Part shown: piece after piece, positions 53,523-64,000 of the stretch | Layout of the letters: every line of letters begins with the position of its first letter | Numbering within the stretch: position 1 is the stretch's first letter | Assembly: GCA_021642125.1 (NCBI GenBank) | Contig: JAKIXB010000011.1 | Location: forward strand, 1-64,000 | Reading direction: 5' to 3' | DNA: 64,000 nt | Source of the DNA: Nothophoma quercina | Lineage: Eukaryota; Ascomycota; Dothideomycetes; Pleosporales; Didymellaceae | Translations under genes and position numbers: made by a program | Notes under the pieces: model-generated | Databases searched by the model: none | Told to the model about the DNA's origin: nothing | The model's input: only the letters and a program-made list of their open reading frames with translations

Positions 53523-55037
53523 ATGGCATTCATACACCAAGAGACCGAGCTAGACCGATTCACAATTCCCAGTCGCGCAGATGCCAATGGTCACGCGACA
53601 GAGCAACAAGAGTTATTCCGGGAGATCGAGCAACCATCTCTACCACCGACAGATAGGGGCAAGGAAGCATGGCTTGTACTAGCTGGATGCTCGCTGATTC
53701 AGATTCCTGTCTGGGGTATGCACGCACCACATCTATAATCGTCCACAGTGAAGATTAACGATCCATAGGATACTCCCTTGCCTTTGGTGTGTTTCAAGAG
53801 TACTATGGTAGCCACCCAGAGAAACTGGAAGGCGACTCGAGCAACGTCGCGGTCATTGGGACCACGATGACTGTAAGCTCAGGCTAAAACGCCCTGAGGC
53901 CCACACATACTGATCGGTACAGGGCATCATGTACCTCATTTCACCCTTCACGTTCACGATTCTGACTCGATGGCCTCGCCTCCGTCGTTGGTTTGGTCCA
54001 ATTGGTCTGGTCTTGACAGCAGTTGGCTTCCTCCTCTCCTCTTTCGCAACAAGTGTCTGGCAATTGATCGCAACACAAGGTGTCATCTGCGCTCTTGGCT
54101 GTGGACTTCTATTCACGCCAACGACGCTTTACCTTGATGAGTGGTTCATTAAGCGCAAGGGCCTCGCATACGGCGTGATGTGGGCTGGCAAATCTGCTGC
54201 AGGCGTGAGCGTGCCTTTCGCCATGGAGACATGTTTGCAGAAGTTTGGGCCCAGTGCGACCCTCCAAGCCTGGACTGTCGCTACGGTAAGTCAACAACAA
54301 CGACGTTCACTCAAGGTATGCATGCTCATCAACAATAGATTCTCCTTTCAGCACCACTGCTCTACTTTCTCAAACCACGAACTCCCCTTTCTCAGTCCGC
54401 AGCTGTCCGCCGCATCAGCCTGAATTTCATCCATCTCCCATCCTTCTGGATGCTCCAAATTGGCAATGTCCTCCAATCTCTCGGCTATTTCCTACCTTAC
54501 ACCTACCTTTCCACCTACGCTGTCCAGCAGCTCCACGTCTCCACTACCATGGCTACCGCGCTACTTGTCCTGATCAACGTTACGTCGATTCCAGGCGGCA
54601 TCGTGATAGGTGGCCTAGGGGACCATTGTCACATTACCACGACGATTTTGATATCGACCTTCGGTTCTGCACTAGCTGTGTTCCTGTTCTGGGGCTTCTC
54701 GAGCCAGACAGCGCTGCTAGCTGTTTTTAGCATCACATACGGCTTCTTCGCTGGCGGGTTCAGTTCGACATGGTCTGGAGTGCTTCAAGAGCTTAAGTCC
54801 CAAAGTCCAGCGCTAGATACTGGCTTCATCTTCGGATTGTTGGCTGGAGGCAGAGGCATTGGCAATGTGATCAGTGGTCCCCTAAGCGTCGCATTGGTGA
54901 CGAGCGACGGGTGGATGAAAGATGGCAAGAGCTGGGGCTACAATGGCCAGTATGGCGGCATCATCCTCTTCACGGGTGTAACAGCCTTGTTGGGCGGTTG
55001 GGGCGCATTAGGTAGGGTGAAGTGGATGTGCAGCTGA
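53523..55037 (+). CDS. Major facilitator superfamily transporter, monocarboxylate-transporter-like
   Basis: Exons 53523-53715, 53769-53872, 53923-54285 and 54339-55037, 452 aa. All three introns are 50-53 bp; each removal keeps a helix intact (WG|YSLAFGVFQEYY, GTTMT|GIMYLISPF, WTVAT|ILLSAPLLYFL). There are about 12 hydrophobic segments, with AWLVLAGCSLIQIPVWGYSLAFGVFQEYY in helix 1 and GLLFTPTTLYLDEWFIKRKGLAYGVMWAGKSAAG around helices 4-5. These are the fungal MCT-type (Mch/Esbp6-like) patterns. The N-terminal 45 residues are cytosolic and acidic. Substrate unknown. Confidence 0.9.
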
Positions 55038-57340
55038 TTGATAGAGCCGAATAATGTCAATGAGTTCTGTTTGATAAGTGATGGCAACCGATCGTTCGCT
55101 GTCGCTCTGTCTGCGACCGCCAGAAGTGATCTTTTCTTGTCAAGTGAAGTGCGCGTCGAGTCTGGACCCTGAGATGACAGGAGCAGCCCAACGCGCACCG
55201 AAAGCGTCCCTTCCTTCGCACAAAGAACCCTGATCATGTTCTGCAGTCATCGTCTAGCCACACATGCCCGCTCGCAACATGCACATCAACATCAGCGACA
55301 TTTGCGGATGAACTACGTGCGCGATGCCCAGCTCGACCGCCAAAGCAGTACTTGTTCGCCGACAACCCTAAACAGTGCCGTGCGCGCATCTCGTAAAAAG
55401 TCATTGCTTCAACTCCCCGTATCTTGCTACCCCTTGGCCCCCACACTCTCTTTGTTGCACAACATCAAGCGGGTGAGTTACTGGCCCCTTGTCCATTATC
55501 CTGATGCCATGCTGACCGCCTCGGCAGCATTCCAGCTCATGAGACGTTCAGCCACGAGCCGAAACTGACGGTTGTCTCTCGCTAACGTCAGAATGCCGTT
55601 CAGGTACGACGGTGAGAAACATCGGCAAGCTCAGTGCAACCACAATAGTGGCATGATACATATCGACACTTGAGATGATTGGCTTACTCCGCAATGAAAG
55701 CGATTCCGGGCTCGGCTCGTTCATTGATACCACAAAGCCGGGACGAGATGCAAGACATTACCGAGATGTACCAAGGCAAGGGAAGAGGAGGTCCAATGTT
55801 GTCAAACGAAACAAACGGCAGATTTGGTCACGAGGAACTTCGATATGGTGCACCTCTCAGCTTGTCACCGTTTGTGTAACACCATGGCAATACGCTCGCT
55901 GGAGGTAGTCAGGTATCCACTTTCTGTCATGTTTGGCCTCAGGCAATAAAGAGCCAGCCACTGCATGACATGCTGAATGATCCTCAATCTGGCGAGCCTC
56001 TAGCCTGAGTCTGGACGCAAGGCACTACCTCTGGAGGTACAATGCGGGAGCGGTGTTACGCAGAACGCGCTGATGACACGCACATGGACCCGAAGCAACC
56101 GTTGAGAATGCGAATCGCGAGTCAATCCAGCAGAGGCTGCAGCGAGCACGAGGAAGCGCCGAGCCAATATCAATATCGGCTGGCTCAGTGCGTGGAGTAC
56201 CTCCAGGGTGCTGTGTTGCGCTCATGCTCTCGACATCTCTCAGGATGTACGATGACGATGAAGAGTTCTGCTAGGCGTTCTTGACGATGTCGGTGAGTTT
56301 AGCATCTCGACAGCAAAGTGCCGTTGAAGCCCTTAGTTGCCAGGGCATGCCGGTGAGGCGAACGCCGCGGACTGCCCCTGGTCTGCGCAGCATCTGCAAC
56401 TTGAGAGTCTGGCAGTCATGGATCCGTCAGGTTTGAGTTGTTGAGTCGGTCGATGGCGAGGCGGTCACTGCAGCGATTCATGCCAGGCTTCCCATTGAGG
56501 CACTGCGTCTGCTGCGGCTCTGCGACTCGTCCAGCACGTCCAGGCACGAGCACGACCAGATGCACCCTTTTGGACTCGACGTTTGGATGTTTGCTTGTTG
56601 CGGCAGCATCCTTCGCGGTCCCCTCCTCCGCACGCCGATCCCACTGGACCCCGAGTCTAACTGATATCGGGTGCTTGTCGAGGAGGGGTTGCCTCGATAG
56701 GCGACGCCAGATGCCGAGAAAGCGCGACATGCTCGGCCCATGGCGACACAGGTGGTGAGGCGCTCTCTCACTGGCTGCGGCAGGTGAGGCGTCAGCAGGC
56801 GTGCAGGCGTGCAGGCGTGCGCTGAACAGGCTGGACGACAAGCGAGCAGGCAGCACGCCCTGGTCGAGCGCGACGGTCACGGTGTCAAAGCGGGCGAACC
56901 CAGCCCCGTCTCTTACTGTGTACGAGTTCTAAGTACGCATCGTGAGTGATTTTCCTCGCTAGCAGAGGATCCTCCCACGCAGCCTGACTCCCACTTGGAT
57001 CACTTCACCTCAAGCAGCTATCCGACGTTTGCAAGGCCAGGCATCCACGTCCAAAACACGTCTCCATCAGGGTTTTTCGCACTGGTGAGGTGCGAATCGC
57101 GCGGGCGGACTACTGCAGCGCCAGCAGCGCTACCGTCGACCATAGGCAGATCGAGACGCTTATTGGTGTGTGGGGCACTCACTCACCGACTTTTGGCAGC
57201 TGCGAGGCCCGTGCAACACGACTGTTACCCTCTCGTCCCCTCCGGGTCTGCTTACGTTCTGCGCTTACACCGCTCACCATCAGCTCAGAGCGGCTGAGCA
57301 CTCGATCACTTGTCCACCAAACACCTCTCCGTGGCCAAAC
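55038..57340. other. Large intergenic region, 2.3 kb
   Basis: No supported gene. A short tandem run of GCAGGCGT units lies at about 56797-56822. The right part is probably the long promoter and leader of the Zn2Cys6 gene; an ATG at 57170 is in phase with it but adds non-family sequence. Confidence 0.4.
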
Positions 57341-59833
57341 ATGGAGCATCAGAATCTACATTTCGACGACACCCTCTATGTTGAGGGAGGGTTCGATCCG
57401 AACTTCGACCCCAACCGCAACACATATCCACAGTACCAGACTTGGCCGCTGCCAATGTCCTCGCCGGGCGCGATGCCTCAACACCAGCACCAGCAACAAC
57501 ATGACCAGAACCAGCAACACCAGCACCGCCGAATCCAGTCCGTGGCCGGGACAAGCGCGCAACACAATGCGATGCCCACGAACGCAATCGCACCTCTCCA
57601 GACTGCTAGCCTTGGCTTCCCAGCTGCGATGCAGCCAATGAACCCTATGTTGGCGACTTGGATGAACATCAACACAGACGGTGCTTTTGCCCAGGACCCG
57701 TACATGACACCCGGTGGCATGAACATGACTACCAGCTTCGACTCGACATTCGGCGGCCAGCTGCAAACCTCCCCCGTTGACTTCGCCATCAACCCAGCTA
57801 TGATGTCCTCAATGTCGATGCCGTTCAACATGATGACCACTACCACCATGGACATGCCGCCCATGAACGCACCCTTCAGCATGGGCGACTTCGCACAAGA
57901 CTTTGCCAGCATCAACCCACAGGAGTTCACTCACTCGAACGTCAGCATCGGCAGCGGGTCGCCGGGCGAGCAATGGATGGAGGTACGCTCGTTGTCAAGT
58001 AGTGACAACGGCTGGGTCGACATCGGCGCACACAACCACCGACACTCGTACGACTTCTCCGATTCATCAGCGATCGTCTTCAACCCTGCGCAATCGCTTC
58101 ACATCCGCACATCTTCGGATTCGACAAATTCGAACCAGTCAGACGTTCCCCGCTCCGCTGGCTCATTGGGCAGCTTCGAGGAGATCAACTTCCCCATGAA
58201 CTCACCCGGGTCAGAAAACAACCTGTCTCTGGTGCACTCACACGCTCACTCCGACGACTGCAACCATGGACACGGCCTGCCCGTCGACCACGATTACACA
58301 AACTACATCTCCCCGAACCAGTCTGTCAGCCCGCCCATGGCACGCATCGAGCCTGTAACAATCAAGCAATCAGCTAGCAGCTCAGCCTCGCCGACTTCTT
58401 CAGCGGTCAGCTCACCACCAGCTGTTCGCAGACGCAAGTCGCCTGCCGGCCCCATCAATGCGGGCGCGAAGCCTACCAAGACAATTGTGAAGAAAACACC
58501 TGCTCACACCACCAAGAAGGACACCACCGGTGAGAAACGCGTCGGCCGAAGACGCGGTCCTCTCAGGCCAGATCAGCGTCAACAGGCCCATGAAATTCGC
58601 AAGCTTCGCGCTTGTCTGAGGTGCAAGTTCTTGAAGAAAACCTGTGACAAGGGCGATCCGTGCGCGGGTTGCCAGCCATCCCACGCGCGTCTCTGGCAGG
58701 TGCCGTGCACGCGCATTGACATCAAGGACATCGCCTTCTTCATGAAGGACTGGAAGGCTGACTACGAGCGTCACGTCAGCCTCGGCTTCTCCATTGGTAA
58801 CATCAAGGGTTTCTCACCCCATGAGCGCCCCATCTACGTCACCCACGGCTATGGTCACTACCTGCCTATCATGGCTCGTGAGGTCTACGTTCGTGATGAG
58901 AAGTGCTTCGGTGTTGATTGGCACGAGACTCTAAGCGGCTCGCACTTTGAGATCAACACCGCCAAGCTTTCTGCTGGTATGGAGGGTGTCTCTCGCGCCA
59001 TGTTGAGCGACTACCTCGACCGCCATATCGATGGTGGCTTCGAGAACTTCGTTGATGAGTACTTCGAGGGCACATACTTCGTCACCGAGCTGCTGAAGAC
59101 TGCTTACCGCTACTACACTCGCGAGAAGCTGCCCGTCATTCGCAAGGCTCTTAAGCTTGTCATTGCTTACAATCTGACTCTCCATGTCACCATGGTTGAG
59201 GGTCTTGGTGAGGATGATACCCCTGGCAAGGTTGAGGACCAATCTTCGAAGTTCTGTGGTACTACCATAGCACCTGTCATGATCAACTTCCAGGTCAAGT
59301 GCGCTCTTGCCGATATGTGGCGTGAGCTGCAGAAGGACGTTCTCGAGGAGCTCTCATCGCTCTACCAGTCCGTCTACAGCGGTGACAAGCTCAAGAACTG
59401 GCCCACCATCTTCATGCTTGCAGCCATCCTGCTAGCTGTCTGGGAGCTGATTCAGTTCGACTGCAGCTACCGTGTTCCTGACCAGGCAGCTGTCAACAAA
59501 TTCTGCTCCGACATGGAAGGCACACCTGTCGGTGTCATCGTTGGCCTGTTCTCGGCCATTTCCCAGAAGCTCCCTTCGTTCTCCGAGTGGGACACCAGGA
59601 AACACCACCACCTGCTCAACAGCAACCCGGCGGTGTGCGATGCTATGACTGATGTGCGCGCTCACGTCACTAAATACGGTAAGCCCGATACGCTACGGGG
59701 ATGATCTAGCATGACACTAACTTAACATGCAGACACATACCTACGTTCAAGGTCAGACTGCAAGTTCGACCGCGATGACTTCGACTCCCTGTCGAACAAG
59801 TTTCTGTCCAAGCTTGTCATCCGCGCGAACTAG
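57341..59833 (+). CDS. Large Zn2Cys6 transcription factor with glutamine/methionine-rich N-terminus
   Basis: Exons 57341-59678 and 59733-59833, 812 aa from the ATG at 57341 (MEHQNLHFDDTLYVEGGFDP). Removing intron 59679-59732 replaces an early stop and adds TYLRSRSDCKFDRDDFDSL. Residues 1-260 are low-complexity (HQHQQQ, M/N/S/P-rich), like an activation region; a basic stretch KRVGRRRGPLRPDQRQQAHEIRKLR precedes the cluster. The zinc cluster is ACLRCKFLKKTCDKGDPCAGCQPSHARLWQVPC (CX2CX6CX5CX2CX11C, with a long last spacing). The C-terminal 300 residues are helical and well ordered. Codon use in the second half is strongly biased to C/T-ending codons, suggesting good expression. The target pathway is unknown. 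Confidence 0.88.
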
Positions 59834-62458
59834 GGTTCTCTTACGCCATTTCGACAGACCTACCTTTGATCTCCAGGCTGCATACCTTCACACCGCCTAT
59901 CCTTTACGGGACCTCATCACCAAGACCCAGCAGCTTACTCCCACGACATCCCTACGATCAATGACTTACGTGTCCGATGTTTGCAATGTACGGTTGACGA
60001 CCCCACCAAGACGATAAACGGCCTGTTTGCATTTTTGCGATTCCCCGGTGTCACGGACGCCATGTTAGCGATCCAACTGTTTAACACTCTCTCGAGCAAT
60101 AGCCACCTTATTCTTACGATGCCATGTTCACGGCTGAAACGATGGACCACGATATAATGGCCACCAAAACTTTGTTCTTTGCAGGTCGGGATGAGCCCGT
60201 ACACCTGAGTATCTTGTTCACGATATTGTGGAGGCCCTGATTGTTGCACTTCCAACCGTGTTGGCTGTACAATCATCTGCCCCACTTTTGTTTTCCTTCA
60301 CGATTGTTTTATCTATGGCATAGCGAGCGAGTCGGCTTTCATTACAGTCACGACCTACCTCAATGGTTTGGTACCGCTACAAAAGGCAGTATCGAGCCTT
60401 CATTTCTTCCTCATTACCATGTATCTATTTCACAAATGTTCCGGCATTGGGAGCGAGCAATACGACTCAACAGAACTACCGTTCCTCGACACGATTTGCA
60501 TCAACCAGCGGCTACGGCATCCTCACTATTGATTCAGCTGGCTGGCTCTGGTCGCGCCTCAAACGCCTGGCAGTCGAGCCACGCTGAATCGAGGTTGTAC
60601 CTGCCGAAGTGCGCGGTTCTGGCGCAATTGTTACGGCTTGTAAATGGCCCTATTCAGTCTAGTCTAGATGTATGACAGGACTCAGTCCACATTCACACTT
60701 CAACCATTCATTCGCAATCTCACGATGCATCTCATGATTCACGCATGCAAGTGCCCCTCAAATTGTCAATGTTAAACAATAGAAAATAGACAGCCCCACG
60801 CGTCCGCCACCAGCATGGCATGACTGAGGGCAAAGAGCGGCCGGAGAAATGCATCCGCGCTTCACCGCTCTTCTCGCCCCGAGTCAAACCTTTCCTCTTC
60901 GAAACACGAACGCAGTAGCGAACCCACCGAGGACAGTACCTAGGTAACATCTCCACAAAAGACGCGAGTACCTAGCCGACCCGACTCTGCCCGTCTGTCG
61001 AGGAGCAACTTCCGGTCAAGACAGGCTTAAACTTTGATGAGGATCGAGCTCGAGAACCCTGGATCGACAGCCGTGCAGGAAGCCGTGCTGAAGCCGTGCA
61101 GAAGGAAAGGCCCGCGATCTGCGTGTGCCGTACCCACCTGGAGACAATTGAGTTTGAGGTTTTGGCCGTGCAAGTGCGAGATCATGTCTGTGCAATATGC
61201 GTCTCCCAGGGGATTGCTTGAGGGCAACGTGGTTGCATTGACAGAGGGCGCGACCGGCGTCAACGATGGCGCGCAGATATCAATATCAGAATGGGGGAAA
61301 TGACGATGAGGCGTTGGGCGGTCTGCCAAATACATATTTCACACACAGAATTTGCTTCGCAGCTTGCCTCTGTGAGTATGCATTTTGGTTTGTTGTATAG
61401 ACGTACAAAGTGGGCGAAGAGTTGGAATTGTCTGGCTACCTTCGAATTGCGTACTGTGTGTGTGTGTGTAGGAACGTTGTATAACACACCCTGCAGCAAC
61501 CCAATCTCGATACACCGTTATTGCGCCACCTCTGCATAAGCTGTTCCTCAACGGTCGAAGTGGCGGGGACAATGTACGACGTGTCCATGCTTGGCTTGCT
61601 TGCTATAGCTCCATGTCGAGACGAGGGTTGACGAAGCCTGACAGGGTAGGCAGGAGTTGGGTCAGTGCATGACGGCGGAGATGAACGTTCATCAATCGTG
61701 TTGGCTGCGGTCGAGCAAGGAGAAGAGCGCCATATTGGATATTTTGACATTGCAGGTGAGCTAGACTGGTCGCTTAACGGCGGCGAACAGATGGGATATT
61801 CTACGAATTCGATCAGCAGTCGTCCACACTGTTCGCTATAATTTACAGAGCCAAACTGGTGTTGCCGGCTAAAGCTGCGTCATGAGTGGACCATAGTCTA
61901 TTTCAAGAGAGCCCTTTATGTGTTGATAATGTCGTTGTTGGCATTCACACAGTGGCTGTGCATTTAAAATACAAAGATAGAACCCGTGAAGCCGAAAGTC
62001 AAGGCACAACTGCAGCCAAGTATTGGTTGACGGTAGTGAATACGAGAAATCAGTACTCGCCTTTCGATGATGTATCTACAGTCGTTGAAGCTTGACCAAG
62101 TATCTGATCAAGTGCTAGATGGGCGAACACTTAGCCTGCAATGAACGTTTGTGCAGAGAAGCTGTAACTGCAACCACAAGCGGACCTTCCTTGCATTCTC
62201 CTTCTGTGAACATTTAATAAAGAAGAAGTGGTCTACTGATCAAGAAGATGTCGCTTACGCTGCTGCTACGCTATCGTAGCCGCAAGTAGTTGCGAAATAG
62301 CTGTCCGGCCCGAAACTACATTTTTCACGCAATGTTTCGGCAATTGGAAAACTGGAGACGATTGTAGCAGGAAGATGTTTCTTTACGTTTCTTTACCAGT
62401 CTTTTGCGATCCGGATGTCGACGTAGCATTAACCCCTTCAGCCTCTACCACATTACAC
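59834..62458. other. Large intergenic region, 2.6 kb
   Basis: Only short unsupported frames (maximum about 144 codons at 60241-60675, plus strand). A (GT)n tract sits at about 61457-61470. No RNA gene recognised. Confidence 0.4.
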
Positions 62459-63680
62459 CTAGAATCCTTGCCTCTCCTTCGGGGCATACCTCTCCTCCAG
62501 ATACTTCGCATCCCCATCGCTTAGCTGGTAGTTCGAGTTCCTGACCGTCTCCTCAACGCGCTCCTTACTGTTCAGACCGATGATTGGGCAAACGCCCTTC
62601 TTGATGCACCAAGCTGTCGCAATGCACGCCATACTAACGTTGTTTTTCTTCGCGACCTCCTCGACACGGCTGATGATCTCCTGATCAATCTTGTCTTCAC
62701 GGCCGTGTACTAGGTTCGCGAGGAACTTGTCTGTCTGTGCGCGCGACGAGGAGCGATCGGACCATGGGCGGGTGAGGGCGCCGCGAGCGATGGGGGACCA
62801 AGGGATGAGGCCTACGCCAGTGTCTTGACAATATGGGATCTGGCCACCTTGTTAGCTTGTGTCCTTCAAGGGCGGTGCGTGGAGGACTTACCATCTCCCT
62901 CTCTTCTTCACGGTAGATGAGGTTGTAGTAGTTTTGCATGCTGATGAACTTGTGCCACCCATTCTTCTCAGCAATGTTCTGCAACGTCTGAAATTCCCAC
63001 GCCGCCATCGAGCTGGCACCGATGTATCTAACCCAGCCCTTCTCCACAACATCATTCAGCGCCTTCATGATCTCCTCCCTTGGGGTGCCGCGGTCCAACC
63101 GGTGGATCTGCAGAACATCGATGTATGTACCCAAGCGCTCTACGCTCTTCTCGACAGCGTCGAAGATGTGTTTGCGGCTAAGACCGACCTGATTGACCAC
63201 GTCGCCATCATTGGTCGAGACCGCTGCGATACTAAGGGATGGGTCTTCTTCGTTGACGCCGAAGTAGCATTTCGAGAGGAGGACGATCTTGTTACGGGGG
63301 ATGTTGTATTGCTTGAAGGCTTTGGCAATGATCTTCTCGGAGATGCCGTGGGAGTAGATGTCGGCCTACATGTATTTGTCAGCTCCAGCTCTAGTTTGTG
63401 CGAATGTTGCTTGATAGATGTCGCGCTGCAAATCATCTATACGTACTGTATCCCAAGTATTTATGCCGTTCTTGTAGGCGTGCTCAAGGATGGGCAATGC
63501 GGCGTCCTCGTTCAGAATCCAGGGCTGCCACTTGTCGCTGCCGAAGCTCATGGCGCCCAAGATGACCTTGGACACCTTCAGGCCGGACTTGCCCAGGCTA
63601 CGCAACGGTAAGTCACGTCGTCTCAGCTACTGTTAAGGTTTGGGGGCTCACTTGACGTATTGCATCTTTTGTTCGGCCAT
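62459..63680 (-). CDS. Aldo/keto reductase (AKR9-like, NADPH-dependent)
   Basis: Exons (minus) 63652-63680, 63447-63597, 62892-63365 and 62459-62839, 344 aa. Intron 2 is 81 bp, the others 52-54 bp. The spliced start MAEQKMQYVNLGKSGLKVSKVILGAMSFGS is typical. NTWDTADIYSHGISEKIIAKAF carries the catalytic D and Y. LSKCYFG carries the K. VDVLQIHR-type sequence (IDVLQIHRLDRGTP) gives the H. GVCPIIGLNSKERVEETV is the cofactor-binding end. These enzymes reduce aldehydes and ketones; in fungi the subgroup includes aryl-alcohol dehydrogenase-like and versiconal hemiacetal acetate reductase-like members. No biosynthetic cluster is evident around it. Confidence 0.93.
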
Positions 63681-64000
63681 TGTGATCGCTGGATGCTGTC
63701 TTCTGTGGTTCAATTGGAATGTAAGTACTGTCGTGATAAAGAGAAGAACAGCAAGCTCCGAGCAGCTTTATCAGAGCGGGGCGGCTGGGTTTATTCAGCT
63801 TTCGAAGCTGTTTAGTCTAAAGCCGAGCTGTTGTGGAGATACCTTTTAAGTCCGCTGGCATTGCGTCACGATATGGAGTACCGATGTAGCCGGCGATGCC
63901 AGCTCGAGGACGTGCGCTGGGTAACATGATGGCGATTATGTGATGTTATAGTTACTAGAGGTGAGGCCACCAGAGTCTATAATGATGAGCAGCGCGAAAT
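63681..64000. promoter_or_regulatory. Upstream region of the aldo/keto reductase gene
   Basis: 320 bp to the window edge; no gene or motif recognised. Confidence 0.3.

Overview
This window looks like a filamentous ascomycete nuclear chromosome, most likely Dothideomycetes (Pleosporales-like). The reasons are short GT-AG introns (mostly 45-60 bp with CTAAC/CTGAC branch sites), intron-poor genes on both strands, Zn2Cys6 regulators, fungal families such as PAC1/LIS1, a PARP-UBC fusion and OPT transporters, and a TA-rich transposon block with a RIP (repeat-induced point mutation) pattern. The genus is an inference; no database search was possible.

Layout. Positions 1-7705 are a nested, RIP-degraded transposon island: a Fot1/pogo-type DNA transposon (minus strand, truncated by the window edge) split by a complete 6.7-kb Ty3/Gypsy LTR retrotransposon with 192-bp LTRs and a TTTAT target duplication. 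Normal sequence resumes by about 7.8 kb with a probable weak-acid decarboxylation cluster: a Zn2Cys6 regulator, a Pad1/UbiX flavin prenyltransferase and an Fdc1/UbiD decarboxylase. A small membrane protein and a damaged ACC-synthase-like aminotransferase follow. Next is a divergent pair of microtubule genes: Stu2/XMAP215 and PAC1/LIS1.

The least protein-like stretch, 20.7-22.0 kb, is best read as a spliced host gene carrying one C/D-box snoRNA per intron. Its introns are uniformly about 170-185 bp, about three times the usual intron here. Guide matches to rRNA suggest the equivalent of the yeast snR78-snR77-snR76-snR74-snR73 set, in the same order.

The middle (22-45.5 kb) is mostly housekeeping: two low-complexity fungal proteins, an intron-containing tRNA-Gly(GCC), GPI8, an OPT transporter, a PARP-E2 fusion, a COG7-like protein, the BIR-domain protein Bir1 with six perfect-length 22-residue repeats, TAM41, and a secreted glycoprotein with an in-frame TGA. 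The right part (46-64 kb) is sparser: a dsRBD-like protein, a Dabb-domain protein, farnesyltransferase beta (RAM1), a cupin next to an MFS transporter, a large Zn2Cys6 factor and an aldo-keto reductase, separated by gaps of 2-3 kb where I see no gene.

Many neighbours are divergent pairs with short shared promoters (pad1/fdc1, stu2/pac1, gpi8/OPT, PARP-UBC/COG7-like, bir1/tam41, cupin/MFS).
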